A stretch of 64,000 nt of DNA from Jatrophihabitans cynanchi (GTDB lineage Bacteria > Actinomycetota > Actinomycetes > Mycobacteriales > Jatrophihabitantaceae): contig NZ_CP097463.1 of assembly GCF_027247405.1 (NCBI RefSeq), positions 1,860,001 to 1,924,000 of the forward strand, in the 5' to 3' direction. Made by a program: the position numbers and the translations under genes. The notes beneath the pieces are model-generated. The model ran no database searches, was not told where the DNA came from, and saw nothing but the letters and a program-made list of their open reading frames with translations. Positions 35,142-44,350 of the stretch are shown here, piece after piece (the first letter of the stretch is position 1; each line of letters starts with the position of its first letter).

Positions 35142-36038
35142 ATGAGAGTGCTCGTGGCGGGAGCGTCCGGTTTCATCGGGCGCAGACTGTGCCCGGCGTT
35201 GCGCGAGGCAGGTGTCGAGGTGCGAGCGATGACGAGGGCGGCGCCGGACCGCTATCACGGCGCCGGCACGCCGGTGCGCGCAGACGCCCTCGACGCGGCG
35301 TCGGTACGTGCGGCGTTGGACGGCTGCGTCGCCGCCTACTACCTGGTGCATTCGCTGGCGAGCGCCGACTACGAGGAAAAGGACGCTGCCGCGGCGCGCA
35401 CCTTCGGTCGTGCCGCGGCCGATGCCGGAGTGCGCCAGCTGGTCTATCTGGGCGGTCTCGGCGCCGACGAGGACGACCTGTCGACGCACCTGCGCAGCCG
35501 CCGCCGGGTCGAGGGGCTGCTCGGTGAGGCGGGTGTGCCGGTAACGACCCTGCGCGCCGGCATCATCGTCGGCCATGGCGGCATTTCTTGGGAGATCACC
35601 CGGCAGCTGGTCGAACACCTGCCGGCGATGATCACCCCGCGCTGGGTGCGGACCCGGACCCAGCCGATCGCCGCCGCGGACGTCGTCCGGTATCTCGTCG
35701 GCGTGCTGGACCGCGCCGAGACGATCGGGCGGGTGTTCGAGATCGGCGGCCCGGACGTGCTCAGCTACGCCGACATGCTGCGTCGGGTCGCGGCGATCGA
35801 GGGTCGGCCGATACTGATTCTGCCGGTGCCGCTGCTGTCGCCCGGGCTGTCATCGCTGTGGCTCGCGCTCGTGACCGACGTCGACGTGCGCACCGGCCGT
35901 GCGCTCGTGAACTCGATGATCAACGAGGCAGTGGCCCACGACGACGGAATCCGCACGCTGCTGCCGTTCGACCCGATGGGTTACGACGCCGCAGTACGCG
36001 TCGCGCTCGGTGAACGGGCCGCAGGTGATGCGCGGTGA
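35142..36038 (+). CDS. NAD(P)-binding SDR-type protein
   Basis: 298 residues. N-terminal 'MRVLVAGASGFIGRRLCPAL' dinucleotide-binding motif and the atypical-SDR pattern 'YYLVHSLASADYEEKDAAAARTF', 'QLVYLGGLGADEDDLSTHLRSRR'. Photolyase operons of actinobacteria often include such a protein. Overlaps the next gene by four bases (GTGA). Substrate unknown. Confidence 0.85.
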   Translation: MRVLVAGASGFIGRRLCPALREAGVEVRAMTRAAPDRYHGAGTPVRADALDAASVRAALDGCVAAYYLVHSLASADYEEKDAAAARTFGRAAADAGVRQLVYLGGLGADEDDLSTHLRSRRRVEGLLGEAGVPVTTLRAGIIVGHGGISWEITRQLVEHLPAMITPRWVRTRTQPIAAADVVRYLVGVLDRAETIGRVFEIGGPDVLSYADMLRRVAAIEGRPILILPVPLLSPGLSSLWLALVTDVDVRTGRALVNSMINEAVAHDDGIRTLLPFDPMGYDAAVRVALGERAAGDAR

Positions 36039-36793
36039 ATCGAGGGCGAGGGCCGCGTGCCGGCCTGCCTCGCGCTGCTGCACGCACGGCGCCCGCCGAG
36101 AGCGGAGCCACACTCGCGCACCGACGGCGGGTCGTGGCGGGCGCGTCCGTAGCCGGCGCCGGGCTGTTGGGGGCCTCGCTCGCGGCCGAACCCGACTCGC
36201 CGCGGTTCTACCTGCTCACGCTCGGTGTGGCAGGCACCTGGTTGGTCGGCGGGCTGAAGTCCGGTCCCCTGCACCTGGGGCGCGTCGACACCGAAGAGGG
36301 CGGTCAATGCCGGCCGGTGACAGCTCCGCTGGCCACCGGAGTCGTCGCCTTCGGCGCGTTCGTCGCCGTGGCGCTGGCGATTCGTCGCTTCCGGTTCCTC
36401 GGCTTCCTCGACGAGGCGCTCACCTCCGTGCTGCGGTACGCCACCCGCGGCTCGGGTCCGCTGGTGCTGGCGACCGCCTTGGCCAACGGGGTGGGCGAAG
36501 AGGTGTTCTTCCGTGGCGCCGTGTACAACGCGATCGGCCGGCGGCGCGCCGTGCCGGTATCGACGGCTGTCTACGTCGCGGCGTCGAGCGCCACCCGCAA
36601 CCCCGCACTGGTGCTCGCCTCGGCGGTGATGGGCACGCTGTTCGCCGTTCAACGCCGCATCTACGGCGGGATCCAGGCACCGATCCTGACGCATCTGACC
36701 TGGTCCGCGTTGATGCTGCGCTACCTGCCGAAAGCCCTGCGCTTCCTGCCGGAAACCTCGCGCGAGCCGGCGGCGGGCAGGCGGGGCCGATGA
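36035..36793 (+). CDS. CPBP family intramembrane glutamic endopeptidase
   Basis: 252 residues from GTG 36035 (GTGA overlap). Hydrophobic with the CPBP/Abi motif 'GVGEEVFFRGAVYNAI' (about 155-170) and a second His-containing motif near 'APILTHLTWSALMLRYLP'. A membrane protease of the Rce1-like group; target unknown. Coupled to the photolyase gene by ATGA. Confidence 0.86.
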   Translation: MNRGRGPRAGLPRAAARTAPAESGATLAHRRRVVAGASVAGAGLLGASLAAEPDSPRFYLLTLGVAGTWLVGGLKSGPLHLGRVDTEEGGQCRPVTAPLATGVVAFGAFVAVALAIRRFRFLGFLDEALTSVLRYATRGSGPLVLATALANGVGEEVFFRGAVYNAIGRRRAVPVSTAVYVAASSATRNPALVLASAVMGTLFAVQRRIYGGIQAPILTHLTWSALMLRYLPKALRFLPETSREPAAGRRGR

Positions 36794-38139
36794 CGGTCGG
36801 CGTGGTCCTGTTCACCCGCGACCTGCGGGTGCACGACAACCCGGCGCTGTGGCATGCGGTGCGTGAGCACGAGCAGGTGCTGCCGATGTTCGTGCTCGAC
36901 GACGACATCCGCACCGGCGGATTCAACCGGCCGAACCGGGCGACGTTCCTGGCTGACTGCCTGCGCGACCTGGACGGGTCGCTTCGCTCCCGCGGGGCAC
37001 GACTTGTGGTGCGCCGCGGCGACGTCGTCGCCGAGACGGCGCGGCTGGCCGAGCAGGTCAGCGCGCGGGCCGTTCACGTGGCCGGTGACGTCAGCCGGTA
37101 TGCGCAGCGCCGCGAACGGCACCTCGCGCAGGCCCTGACCTGCGAACTCGTGGTGCACGAGGACGCCCTGTTCGCCGTGCCCCCCGGGCGCATCCGCCCC
37201 TCGGGGGGCGGCGCGCACATGAGCGTGTTCTCCGCGTACTACCGCCGCTGGCTGGTCGAGTCGCGTCGCGCACCGCTGCCGGCTCCTCGCGTCGTGGCGC
37301 TGCCGAAGGGGTCACCCGCCGGCCTGCTGCCGTCGGCGCGCAGCATCTGCCCCGGGCCGACCGCGCCGCGGTTGCCGCCGGGGGGCGAGTCCGCCGGCCG
37401 GTCCCGCCTGGCGCGCTGGCTGCGCACCGATGCCGGACGCTACGACGAGGTTCACGACGACCTCGCCGCCGACGCCACCAGCCGCCTCTCGCCGTACCTG
37501 CACTTCGGCTGCCTGTCCCCCGTCGACGTCCTCGCCCGCTCCGGCACGACGGCCGGCTTCGCGCGGCAGCTGGCCTGGCGCGACTTCCACGCCCAGGTCC
37601 TGGCCGCGCGAAGCGACGCGTCGACCCGCGACCTGCGCCCCCGCGAGGATCGCTGGCGCAGCGCGCCCGCCGAGTTCATCGCGTGGCAGCAGGGCCGCAC
37701 CGGGATACCGGTCGTCGACGCCGGCATGAGGCAGCTCGCGGAAGAGGGGTGGCTGCACAACCGGGCCCGCCTGCTGGTCGCGCATTTCCTCACCAAGACG
37801 CTCTACCTCGACTGGCGCCTCGGCGCCGCCCACTTCGCCGACCAGCTTGTCGACGGCGACGTCGCGAACAACAGCCTGAACTGGCAGTGGGTGGCCGGCA
37901 CCGGTACCGACTCGCGCTACAACCGGATCTACAACATCGATGCCCAAGCTCGCCGGTACGACCCGGACGGTGCATACGTGCGCCGTCACGTGCCCGAACT
38001 GAGCGAGATCCCGGGGGCCGCGGTCCATGAGCCGTGGCTGCTGCCCACCCGCCGGCGCGCAGCCCTGGACTACCCCGATCCGATCGTGGACGTCGCCGAG
38101 GGCAACGCGCGGTTCCTGCGCGCCCGCGGCAGACGGTGA
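36790..38139 (+). CDS. phr: class I CPD photolyase (cryptochrome/photolyase family)
   Basis: 449 residues. N-terminal antenna domain 'VVLFTRDLRVHDNPALWHAV'. C-terminal FAD domain with 'SRLSPYLHFGCLSP', 'FARQLAWRDFHAQVL', 'GIPVVDAGMRQLAEEGWLHNRARLLVAHFLTK', and 'GDVANNSLNWQWVAGTGTDSRYNRIYN'. The Trp chain and the NNxxNWQW motif are intact. Repairs UV-induced pyrimidine dimers with blue light. Confidence 0.95.
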   Translation: MTVGVVLFTRDLRVHDNPALWHAVREHEQVLPMFVLDDDIRTGGFNRPNRATFLADCLRDLDGSLRSRGARLVVRRGDVVAETARLAEQVSARAVHVAGDVSRYAQRRERHLAQALTCELVVHEDALFAVPPGRIRPSGGGAHMSVFSAYYRRWLVESRRAPLPAPRVVALPKGSPAGLLPSARSICPGPTAPRLPPGGESAGRSRLARWLRTDAGRYDEVHDDLAADATSRLSPYLHFGCLSPVDVLARSGTTAGFARQLAWRDFHAQVLAARSDASTRDLRPREDRWRSAPAEFIAWQQGRTGIPVVDAGMRQLAEEGWLHNRARLLVAHFLTKTLYLDWRLGAAHFADQLVDGDVANNSLNWQWVAGTGTDSRYNRIYNIDAQARRYDPDGAYVRRHVPELSEIPGAAVHEPWLLPTRRRAALDYPDPIVDVAEGNARFLRARGRR

Positions 38140-38213
38140 GGGCACACCGCGCCAGGATCCGGTCGGGGTCCGGACCCATGAGATCGCGATCGTGTTACTA
38201 GCTGGCGACCGTG

Positions 38214-39050
38214 TTACGGCCCGGCGGATCGCGTCCGGCGCCATCCGGACGCGGCGTCGTAGTGGACCAGGCCACGCTGCTCGAACGCTTCGAGCCAGCC
38301 CTGCATCGGCCACCAGCCCCAGCGCCGATGGAAGACGCCGGCGTTGCGCACGATGTCGTCGAGGTGTTCGAGCGGCGGATCGCTGATCGGATGGAACTGG
38401 TGGTAGGCCCATGCGCCGCCGATCCAGTCGATGCCGATCCCCGCGGCGGCCGCCTGCTGCCCGAAGTCGGTGTCCTCGCCGCCGTACCCGCGGTAGAGCT
38501 CGCAGAAGCCGCCGACCCGGCGCCACACGTCCGGTAGCACGGCGAACGAGAGCGACCAGAACAGCCGCGAGTCGTCAGCGGGAAGGATCGCGTCCTCCGC
38601 CGGAACCGGCCGGGCGGGATGTGCCCGGGCGAGCTCCGGCAGACGGTCCAGGTCGTAACCGGCTGTGGGTACCGGGGGCAGGTAGGCCACCGGCCCGCAG
38701 AGCAGCCGTGGCGCGCCGCGCCGCGCGACCTGGACGTAGCGGCCGATCGTGCCGCGGCCCGGGATGCAGTCGACGTCGAGGAAGACCAGCAGCTCGGCGC
38801 CCGCTTCGAGCGCGGCTTCGGCACCGGCATTGCGAGCCAGCGCCAGTGGCAGCTGCTCGTCCCGGACCGGGACGTGCACCGCAACGACGGCCGGTGCCGG
38901 TCCGGCAACGCTCTCGCTGACAGCACCGGGATCGGACATGGCCACCACGACGTGCGCCGCGACCGGGTGCCCGCTCCGCGCGAGTGCTTGCCGCTGCACC
39001 TGCAGGTGCCGGTGCCGGCCGGACACCGCCGTGATCACCGCGACGCGCAC
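38214..39050 (-). CDS. family 2 glycosyltransferase
   Basis: 278 residues from GTG 39050, overlapping the previous gene. 'AVITAVSGRHRHLQVQRQAL' start and the metal-binding DxD in 'LLVFLDVDCIPGRGT'; later 'GYGGEDTDFGQQAAAAGI' is the catalytic ED motif of GT2 enzymes acting in galactosyl-type transfer. Soluble. Last of four glycosyltransferase genes on this strand. Confidence 0.85.
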   Translation of the reverse strand: MRVAVITAVSGRHRHLQVQRQALARSGHPVAAHVVVAMSDPGAVSESVAGPAPAVVAVHVPVRDEQLPLALARNAGAEAALEAGAELLVFLDVDCIPGRGTIGRYVQVARRGAPRLLCGPVAYLPPVPTAGYDLDRLPELARAHPARPVPAEDAILPADDSRLFWSLSFAVLPDVWRRVGGFCELYRGYGGEDTDFGQQAAAAGIGIDWIGGAWAYHQFHPISDPPLEHLDDIVRNAGVFHRRWGWWPMQGWLEAFEQRGLVHYDAASGWRRTRSAGP

Positions 39051-40048
39051 TGCTCCTGCTCCCGTCCCGCGCCGGATCCGACGTCGTCGATCAGCCGCGC
39101 CGCCCGCGCTGCTCCGGACCGGCACCAGCTCGACCATCGCGACGCCGGGGTCCGGGCCGCCCGGGCCAGCAGCTCGGACCACTCGTGCGGGCGGGGCCAG
39201 CTCGTGAGCACCGTCGCGAGGCCGGCGGTGCGCAGGGCGTCCGCCGTGGCGTACTGCTCGCCGTGCGGGCGCGGTTCGGGCAGCACGATGGCCGGGCACC
39301 CGGCCGCCGCCACGTCGGCCAACGCGCCGAGGCCGGCGTGACAGATCACCACGTTCGCCGACGACAACGCCGGCCACGGATCCGCGCACCACGCGCCGGG
39401 GCCGAGCCGCTGCCAGCTCCAGCCCGGCGCCGCGTCCGCTGCCGACCGCACCGTCGACTCGCTGACGGAGGTGCCGCCGCGACCCTGCAGCACGACCACC
39501 CGCCGTGATGACGCCCGGTCGTGCGGGTGGCGCGAACGCCCCTCGAACGGGGACAGGCCACCGACGTGCGCTGTCCGCTGGGCCCAGGGCTGCAGGTCCC
39601 GGTCCATCGCGGCCAGCCCGGGTGGCCACGGCGCGAGGATGAGTTCGGCGACGGAGTAGCCGAGTTGATGTGCGGCGTCCGAACGCTTCCCCGGCAGGCC
39701 CATGACGACCACGGGTACCCCCATGAGGCGTGCGAAGACGCTCACCTCGACAGAGACGTCGACCACCAGTACGGCGGGCGCGGCCGTGTCGAGCCAACGG
39801 GCGATCGTGCGCATGCGCGCCGAGAGACCCCGGTCGTGCAGCGGGGACCAGTGCAGCCGACCGTGACCGGTGGGGTCGACGGGACGTTCCGCCGAGTCGT
39901 CCCGGTCCAGCTGGATCCAGGGCCCGGTCCAGTCGTCCGGACGCGGCAGGGACGAGAGCGCGGTGAGCTCCTGGCCCGAGGCGGCGGCGATGCAGCGGGC
40001 ATGGCGCAGGTGTCCGGTGCCGACGTGGTGGACGTAGTAGCCGATCAT
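39035..40048 (-). CDS. glycosyltransferase (GT1/MurG-like fold)
   Basis: 337 residues from ATG 40048. N-terminal 'YYVHHVGTGHLRHARCIAAAS' resembles the Gly-rich acceptor loop, and the C-terminal donor motif is 'VICHAGLGALADVAAAGCPAIVLPEPRPHGEQYATADAL'. GT-B fold. Likely transfers a sugar to a lipid or secondary product; partner genes are other glycosyltransferases. Confidence 0.82.
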   Translation of the reverse strand: MIGYYVHHVGTGHLRHARCIAAASGQELTALSSLPRPDDWTGPWIQLDRDDSAERPVDPTGHGRLHWSPLHDRGLSARMRTIARWLDTAAPAVLVVDVSVEVSVFARLMGVPVVVMGLPGKRSDAAHQLGYSVAELILAPWPPGLAAMDRDLQPWAQRTAHVGGLSPFEGRSRHPHDRASSRRVVVLQGRGGTSVSESTVRSAADAAPGWSWQRLGPGAWCADPWPALSSANVVICHAGLGALADVAAAGCPAIVLPEPRPHGEQYATADALRTAGLATVLTSWPRPHEWSELLARAARTPASRWSSWCRSGAARAARLIDDVGSGAGREQEQCASR

Positions 40049-40058
40049 GATCCGCCGC

Positions 40059-41120
40059 TCACGCGGCAGCACCGGTGGCAGCCAGCTCGGTGTACAGCGC
40101 CTCGTACCCGTCGACCATGCGGCCGACGGCACAGTGCGCCTGCGCGTGTGCGCGCGCGGCGTGGCGGGGCAGCTGCCGCGCGCGCCCGATCGCGGCGGCC
40201 AGCGCCACGACGTCCTCGCCGTCGACCAACGCCGCGCAGTCGGCACCGACGACTTCAGGGATGCCACCTCGCGCGAAGCCGGCAACCGGCGTGCCACAGG
40301 CGAGCGCCTCGGCCGCGACCAGGCCGTACGGCTCGTCCCACCGGGGCGTGACCAGGGCGACGGCCGCCCGCCCGACCTGCTCCGCCAACGTGCCGTGGTC
40401 AGCGGCTCCCAGGTACCGGACCTCCGGTCCGAGCAGCGGCGCGATCTCGGCGTCGAAGAACCGTCGGTCGGGAACCGGCCCGACCAGGTCGAGGCCGACC
40501 CCGGCGAGGCGGGCGGCGGCGATCGCCAGGTCAGGGCCCTTCTCGCGAACCAGCCGGCCGAACCAGATCACCCGTTCGCCGCCGGGCCCCGTGCTCCAGC
40601 GCTCGAGGTCCACGCCGTTCGTGATCACCCGGGCATTGACTGCGTGCCGCCACGCGCGGGCGGTGAACTCGCTCACCGCGACGAACGTGACCGGGCACGG
40701 ACCCGACTGGATCGCCGATTCGAGCCACGGTGTCGGCGGGGTGTGCAAGGTGGTCACCAGTGGCACCGGCAGAGCCGAAGCCATCGCCACCGGCAGGTGA
40801 TGCAGGCTGTTGTTGTGCACGACGTCGAAGTCGCCGCTGCGCGCGAGTTCGAGCATGAGGCTGAGATACGCGTGGTGCTCCTCGAGCCACACGTCCGCGG
40901 TCATCGACACGTCAGCCCGGGCGGCGGCACTGATCCGCGGCCACTTCGCGTTCAGCTCGCGCACGCCGAGTGCCGGATCGCAGCCGGGACCGGCGAAGAT
41001 GGTGATCTCGTGCCCACGCCGGCGCAGCGCGTTGGTCAACGTCCAGGTGTGAGCTTCCAGGCCTCCCGCGAACGGCTCCCTGATCGCGTACCTGGCCGAT
41101 CCGATGATCGCGATACGCAT
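40059..41120 (-). CDS. family 4 glycosyltransferase
   Basis: 353 residues. 'GGLEAHTWTLTNALRRRGHEITIFAGPG' N-terminal domain and C-terminal 'PRWDEPYGLVAAEALACGTPVAGFARGGIPEVVG' with the E-x7-E retaining GT4 motif. Ten bases from the next gene. Probably makes or extends a cell-surface or soluble glycan. Confidence 0.88.
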   Translation of the reverse strand: MRIAIIGSARYAIREPFAGGLEAHTWTLTNALRRRGHEITIFAGPGCDPALGVRELNAKWPRISAAARADVSMTADVWLEEHHAYLSLMLELARSGDFDVVHNNSLHHLPVAMASALPVPLVTTLHTPPTPWLESAIQSGPCPVTFVAVSEFTARAWRHAVNARVITNGVDLERWSTGPGGERVIWFGRLVREKGPDLAIAAARLAGVGLDLVGPVPDRRFFDAEIAPLLGPEVRYLGAADHGTLAEQVGRAAVALVTPRWDEPYGLVAAEALACGTPVAGFARGGIPEVVGADCAALVDGEDVVALAAAIGRARQLPRHAARAHAQAHCAVGRMVDGYEALYTELAATGAAA

Positions 41121-41128
41121 CGCTGTTC

Positions 41129-42211
41129 TCACCGCACCACTGCTTCGTAGATGCCGCGGTGCGCTGCCGCCACGGCGGAGCGCTCGCGCTTGCGCTCTGC
41201 GACGTCGGCACGCCACACCGGACGCTGCTCGTAGGCGAGTCGCACTGCCGCGCGAAGCGAATCGGCGTCGAGCCCGCGTTCGTCGTGCCGGTAGGTCAGG
41301 CACTTCCGCTGCTGGGCGTAGTAGCCGCAGCTCGGAGCGATGACGGTCGTGCCCAGGTCGTAGCAGGCCTCGAGCCATCCCGAGTGGGTGCCGAACCGAT
41401 AGGGAAGCACGGACACGTCCAGCGACTGGAGGTAGTCCCAGAGCTCGTCGTCGCTGAAGCAGTCGTGGACGACCAGGTCCAACCGCCCGTCGGCCGCCGC
41501 GACGCGAAGCCAGCTGGACAGCTCGTGATCGTGGCGGCGACCGTCCTCGTCGAACACGTCGTGATGGATGTTCACCTGCAACCGGGCGCCGGGAAGGTCA
41601 CGCAGCGCGTCCAGCACGGCCGCCGCCACCGGAAGCGGGTCCATGCTGGCCCGCAGGCTCTTCGCGTGCAGGCCTACCGTCCAGCCGTCGTGACGTGCGC
41701 GCGGCTGCGCCATCCGCTCGAACTCGGCGACATGCGGGTGGGGAAGCACCAGGGGCCGCACGCCCCACCTACGCTCGATCACGTCCGCGGCCCCCGTCGT
41801 CAGCGTGATCACCTCGGCAGCCGCAGGGATGAGAATGTCCAGGTGCTGGCGGTGCGCGCCCGGGTCGATGTGATGCGGGTTGCGCAGATCGTGCGCGGTG
41901 TACACGAGTGGTTTGCCGCAGCGGTCGAGTTCGCCGATCAGCGCGGCCAGGTCGGCGGGGTCCTGCGCGTCGAAGCCGAACTGGACGTGCATGACGTCGA
42001 ACTCGTGGTGGTGCTTGCGGACCCAATCGGCTCGGAGCATCGCGGGCGGCCACCACTGACCGGGCTCGGCATCCGCGGGAGCCGGATCGGCCAGGCGGTG
42101 CACGCGATCGGACCCGCTCGGGTCGCTGAGATGCTGTACATAGACGTGGTTGGCCGGCACCGATGCAACCCGCATCGTTGCCGACTCCGTCGCCGACATC
42201 GACGTCGTCAT
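41129..42211 (-). CDS. glycosyltransferase (GT4-like)
   Basis: 360 residues from ATG 42211 with GGGGAC upstream; an ATG at residue 5 is also possible. 'FDVMHVQFGFDAQDPADLAALIGELDRCGKPLVYTAHDLRNPHH' is the N-terminal GT-B pattern; 'RFGTHSGWLEACYDLGTTVIAPSCGYYAQQ' is a loose C-terminal donor region. First gene of the glycosyltransferase operon. The 204-base region upstream (42212-42415) has no recognised element. Confidence 0.8.
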   Translation of the reverse strand: MTTSMSATESATMRVASVPANHVYVQHLSDPSGSDRVHRLADPAPADAEPGQWWPPAMLRADWVRKHHHEFDVMHVQFGFDAQDPADLAALIGELDRCGKPLVYTAHDLRNPHHIDPGAHRQHLDILIPAAAEVITLTTGAADVIERRWGVRPLVLPHPHVAEFERMAQPRARHDGWTVGLHAKSLRASMDPLPVAAAVLDALRDLPGARLQVNIHHDVFDEDGRRHDHELSSWLRVAAADGRLDLVVHDCFSDDELWDYLQSLDVSVLPYRFGTHSGWLEACYDLGTTVIAPSCGYYAQQRKCLTYRHDERGLDADSLRAAVRLAYEQRPVWRADVAERKRERSAVAAAHRGIYEAVVR

Positions 42212-42415
42212 TGTTGTCCCCGGCTCGCGCTCGGCTAGCTGTTGAGCCGGCTCCGGATGGGTACCCGGCCGGACGGCAGCCAAAACGACGCACGGCCCGT
42301 TGCGACCGACGAGCGGCCTCTCCAGCCGACGCCCGCTGCCGAAAACCGGTGGGCGGCCTGAGATCCGGCGGGTAACGTGCGGCGGACCGTGACATCGCCC
42401 GGGGAGGTGAGACCC

Positions 42416-42475
42416 ATGAACGCACTACCGACATGGGTGCTCCCCCTCGTCGTCACGGTCGCGCGATTGAGGTAA
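42416..42475 (+). CDS. possible 19-residue membrane peptide
   Basis: ATG 42416 preceded by GGGGAGGTGAG, one of the strongest ribosome-binding sites in the region. It encodes MNALPTWVLPLVVTVARLR, a single short hydrophobic helix with a basic end. Ends 45 bases before the hydrolase gene on the same strand. It could be a small membrane peptide or a leader peptide; no homologue known to me. Confidence 0.4.
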   Translation: MNALPTWVLPLVVTVARLR

Positions 42476-42520
42476 GGGTCGCCGGGAGCGCCAGGATCAC
42501 TCCGGCGAAGGGCACCAGCC

Positions 42521-43336
42521 ATGCAATCCTTGCAGTTCACCGCGCAGAATCTCACTTCCCAGGCATCGCCGAACGGCGTTCTCGAACGCGACTTCACCGT
42601 GGGCGAGGTCCCCGGGGTGTTGTGGTCGCGCCCATCCGGCCCGCACGGCGCACCCCTCGTGCTGATGGGTCACGGCGGCGGCCTGCACAAGAAGACGCCC
42701 GCGCTCGCGGCCCGCGCCCACCACTACGTGAGCGCCTACGGGTTCACGGTCGTGGCCATCGACGCGCCCGGTCACGGCGCACGCCCGCGCACCGAGCGGG
42801 ACGAGCAGACCCGGCACGATCTTCGGCAGGCGGTGGCGGCCGGCGACAACGAGCGATTCGCCTCGATCAGCATCGGCTACGGCGCCTGGCTCGCGGACCG
42901 CGCCGTGCCGGAATGGCAGGCGACGCTGGACGCGCTTCAGGGCCTGCCCGAGGTGGGCACCGACGCGCCGATCGGGTACGGCGGCGGCATCTCGCTGGGC
43001 ACCGCGATCGGGATACCGCTGACGGCGGTCGAACCCAGGATCCGAGCTGCCGTCTTCGGTGGCGGGTTCTTCGTGACCGAAAGCCAGCTCGAGGCGGCGA
43101 AGCGGATCACCGTTCCCGTCCAGTTCCTTCTGCCGTGGGACGACGAGCACGTCGACCGGCAGTCCGCGCTCGCGCTGTTCGATGCCTTCGCCTCGACGGA
43201 GAAGACGCTGCATGCCAATCCGGGCGATCACCGCACCATCCAGTGGTTCGGCCTCGACGAGGAGTTCCTGTCCCGCCAGCTCGCACACACCCGGACCGAG
43301 CCGGGCTCACGCCGCGGGTCGTCCGGCGTAGGCTGA
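42521..43336 (+). CDS. alpha/beta hydrolase
   Basis: 271 residues. Oxyanion region 'LVLMGHGGGLHKKTPAL', nucleophile elbow 'GYGGGISLGTAIG' with Ser, 'VVAIDAPGHGARPR', then 'PVQFLLPWDDEHVDRQSAL' with the acid and 'NPGDHRTIQ' with the His. Dienelactone-hydrolase-like subgroup. No signal peptide. Ends overlapping a convergent DUF1203 gene by 30 bases. Confidence 0.85.
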   Translation: MQSLQFTAQNLTSQASPNGVLERDFTVGEVPGVLWSRPSGPHGAPLVLMGHGGGLHKKTPALAARAHHYVSAYGFTVVAIDAPGHGARPRTERDEQTRHDLRQAVAAGDNERFASISIGYGAWLADRAVPEWQATLDALQGLPEVGTDAPIGYGGGISLGTAIGIPLTAVEPRIRAAVFGGGFFVTESQLEAAKRITVPVQFLLPWDDEHVDRQSALALFDAFASTEKTLHANPGDHRTIQWFGLDEEFLSRQLAHTRTEPGSRRGSSGVG

Positions 43337-43822
43337 TCCGGCCTTGACCGAGTAGTGGAAGCACTGCGGAGCCAGGCTGCGTACGTGCACGGTCGCGACG
43401 TCCGGCTCGGCGAGCAGCCGCTCGATGATCGGGGCGAGATCGGCGTCGTTGGTGACGACCGTGTTGTGCTCGTAGTTCATCGAGTCGTCGTCCCGGTAGG
43501 TGCGCAGGACCCGCGGTCCGGAGCTCAGTTGCTCGGGTAACCGGCCGTTCGGCGTATAGCCCGCGCAGCGCGCGGCGTGGATGTAGACCGGGCCCACCTC
43601 GGTCCACACGGACGGGTGGTCGAACGGTGCATAGGAGATCAGCGCGATCTGCTCACCGGGCTCGGCGAACCGCAGGCAACAACGCAGCGGCTCGCCCTCG
43701 CCGGTGGCGGCGAGCCGAAGGAGGCGATTGCCGTGAGCGTCGGTGCCGGTGTCGTAGACGGCGGCCAGCCGCGCGGGATCGATGGCGTGCACGAGCAAGG
43801 TGGTGGTCGTCTGGGTGTCCAT
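43307..43822 (-). CDS. DUF1203 family protein
   Basis: 171 residues from ATG 43822; an in-frame GTG at 43891 would add 23 residues that look non-homologous. Family pattern 'VHAIDPARLAAVYDTGTDAHGNRLLRLAATGEGEPLRCCLRFAEPGEQIALISY', 'GPVYIHAARCAGY', 'RVLRTYRDDDSMNY'. Function unknown in any organism I know. Its 3' end overlaps the hydrolase gene end. Confidence 0.82.
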   Translation of the reverse strand: MDTQTTTTLLVHAIDPARLAAVYDTGTDAHGNRLLRLAATGEGEPLRCCLRFAEPGEQIALISYAPFDHPSVWTEVGPVYIHAARCAGYTPNGRLPEQLSSGPRVLRTYRDDDSMNYEHNTVVTNDADLAPIIERLLAEPDVATVHVRSLAPQCFHYSVKAGSAYAGRPAA

Positions 43823-43970
43823 ACCCTGCAGACGAACGGCGGTGCCCGAACGTGAGATCAGCCGTGCGGCCTCAGTCCTCGTTTCGGGCACCTCAGCTGC
43901 TGTTGCTACGCGCTCAGGGCGGCAATATGGTCACCACGTACTTCGCCTTCTTCTGAAACGGGAGTCCGCA

Positions 43971-44279
43971 ATGGGGGACATCAAGCACGGTGACGCGAAC
44001 GTGCACTGGGCCGAGAAGACGTTCGGCAACGGCAAGAGCCGCGGGATCACCGTCAAGTACAAGGAAGGGTCCAAGCCCGCGCAGAGCTACAAGATGACGC
44101 CGAACCCGCACGACGACCCCTGGTACAACAAGAACCAGGGCAAGTTCTACGACGAGGCGGCGACCGAGCTCGCCAAGCTACTCGTCGCCAGCGGCGCCAC
44201 TCCCGCGACCCGCAGCTTCCCCCGCTACGGCAAGAAGATCAAGGTTCACAACGTGGAGTACACGCTCAGCGGGTCGTGA
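43971..44279 (+). CDS. small basic protein, unknown function
   Basis: 102 residues; ATG 43971 with GGGAG upstream. Lys-rich ('MGDIKHGDANVHWAEKTFGNGKSRGITVKYKEGSKPAQSYKM'), many aromatic residues, no membrane segment. Predicted mixed alpha/beta from pattern. No family recognised. Stands alone between convergent/divergent neighbours. Confidence 0.7.
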   Translation: MGDIKHGDANVHWAEKTFGNGKSRGITVKYKEGSKPAQSYKMTPNPHDDPWYNKNQGKFYDEAATELAKLLVASGATPATRSFPRYGKKIKVHNVEYTLSGS

Positions 44280-44314
44280 GCCCGCCTCACCCTGCTGAGC
44301 TCGGCGGCCACTAG

Positions 44315-44350
44315 TTCATCAGGCCTCGCAGGTTCATCAGGCCTCGCAGG
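44315..44350 (-). repeat. 18-bp tandem duplication at the 3' end of the nuclease gene
   Basis: TTCATCAGGCCTCGCAGG occurs twice in direct tandem (44315-44332 and 44333-44350). It covers the last codons and stop of the secreted nuclease gene, so the coding end 'CEA-stop' is repeated just after the real stop. A simple slippage duplication. Confidence 0.9.
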
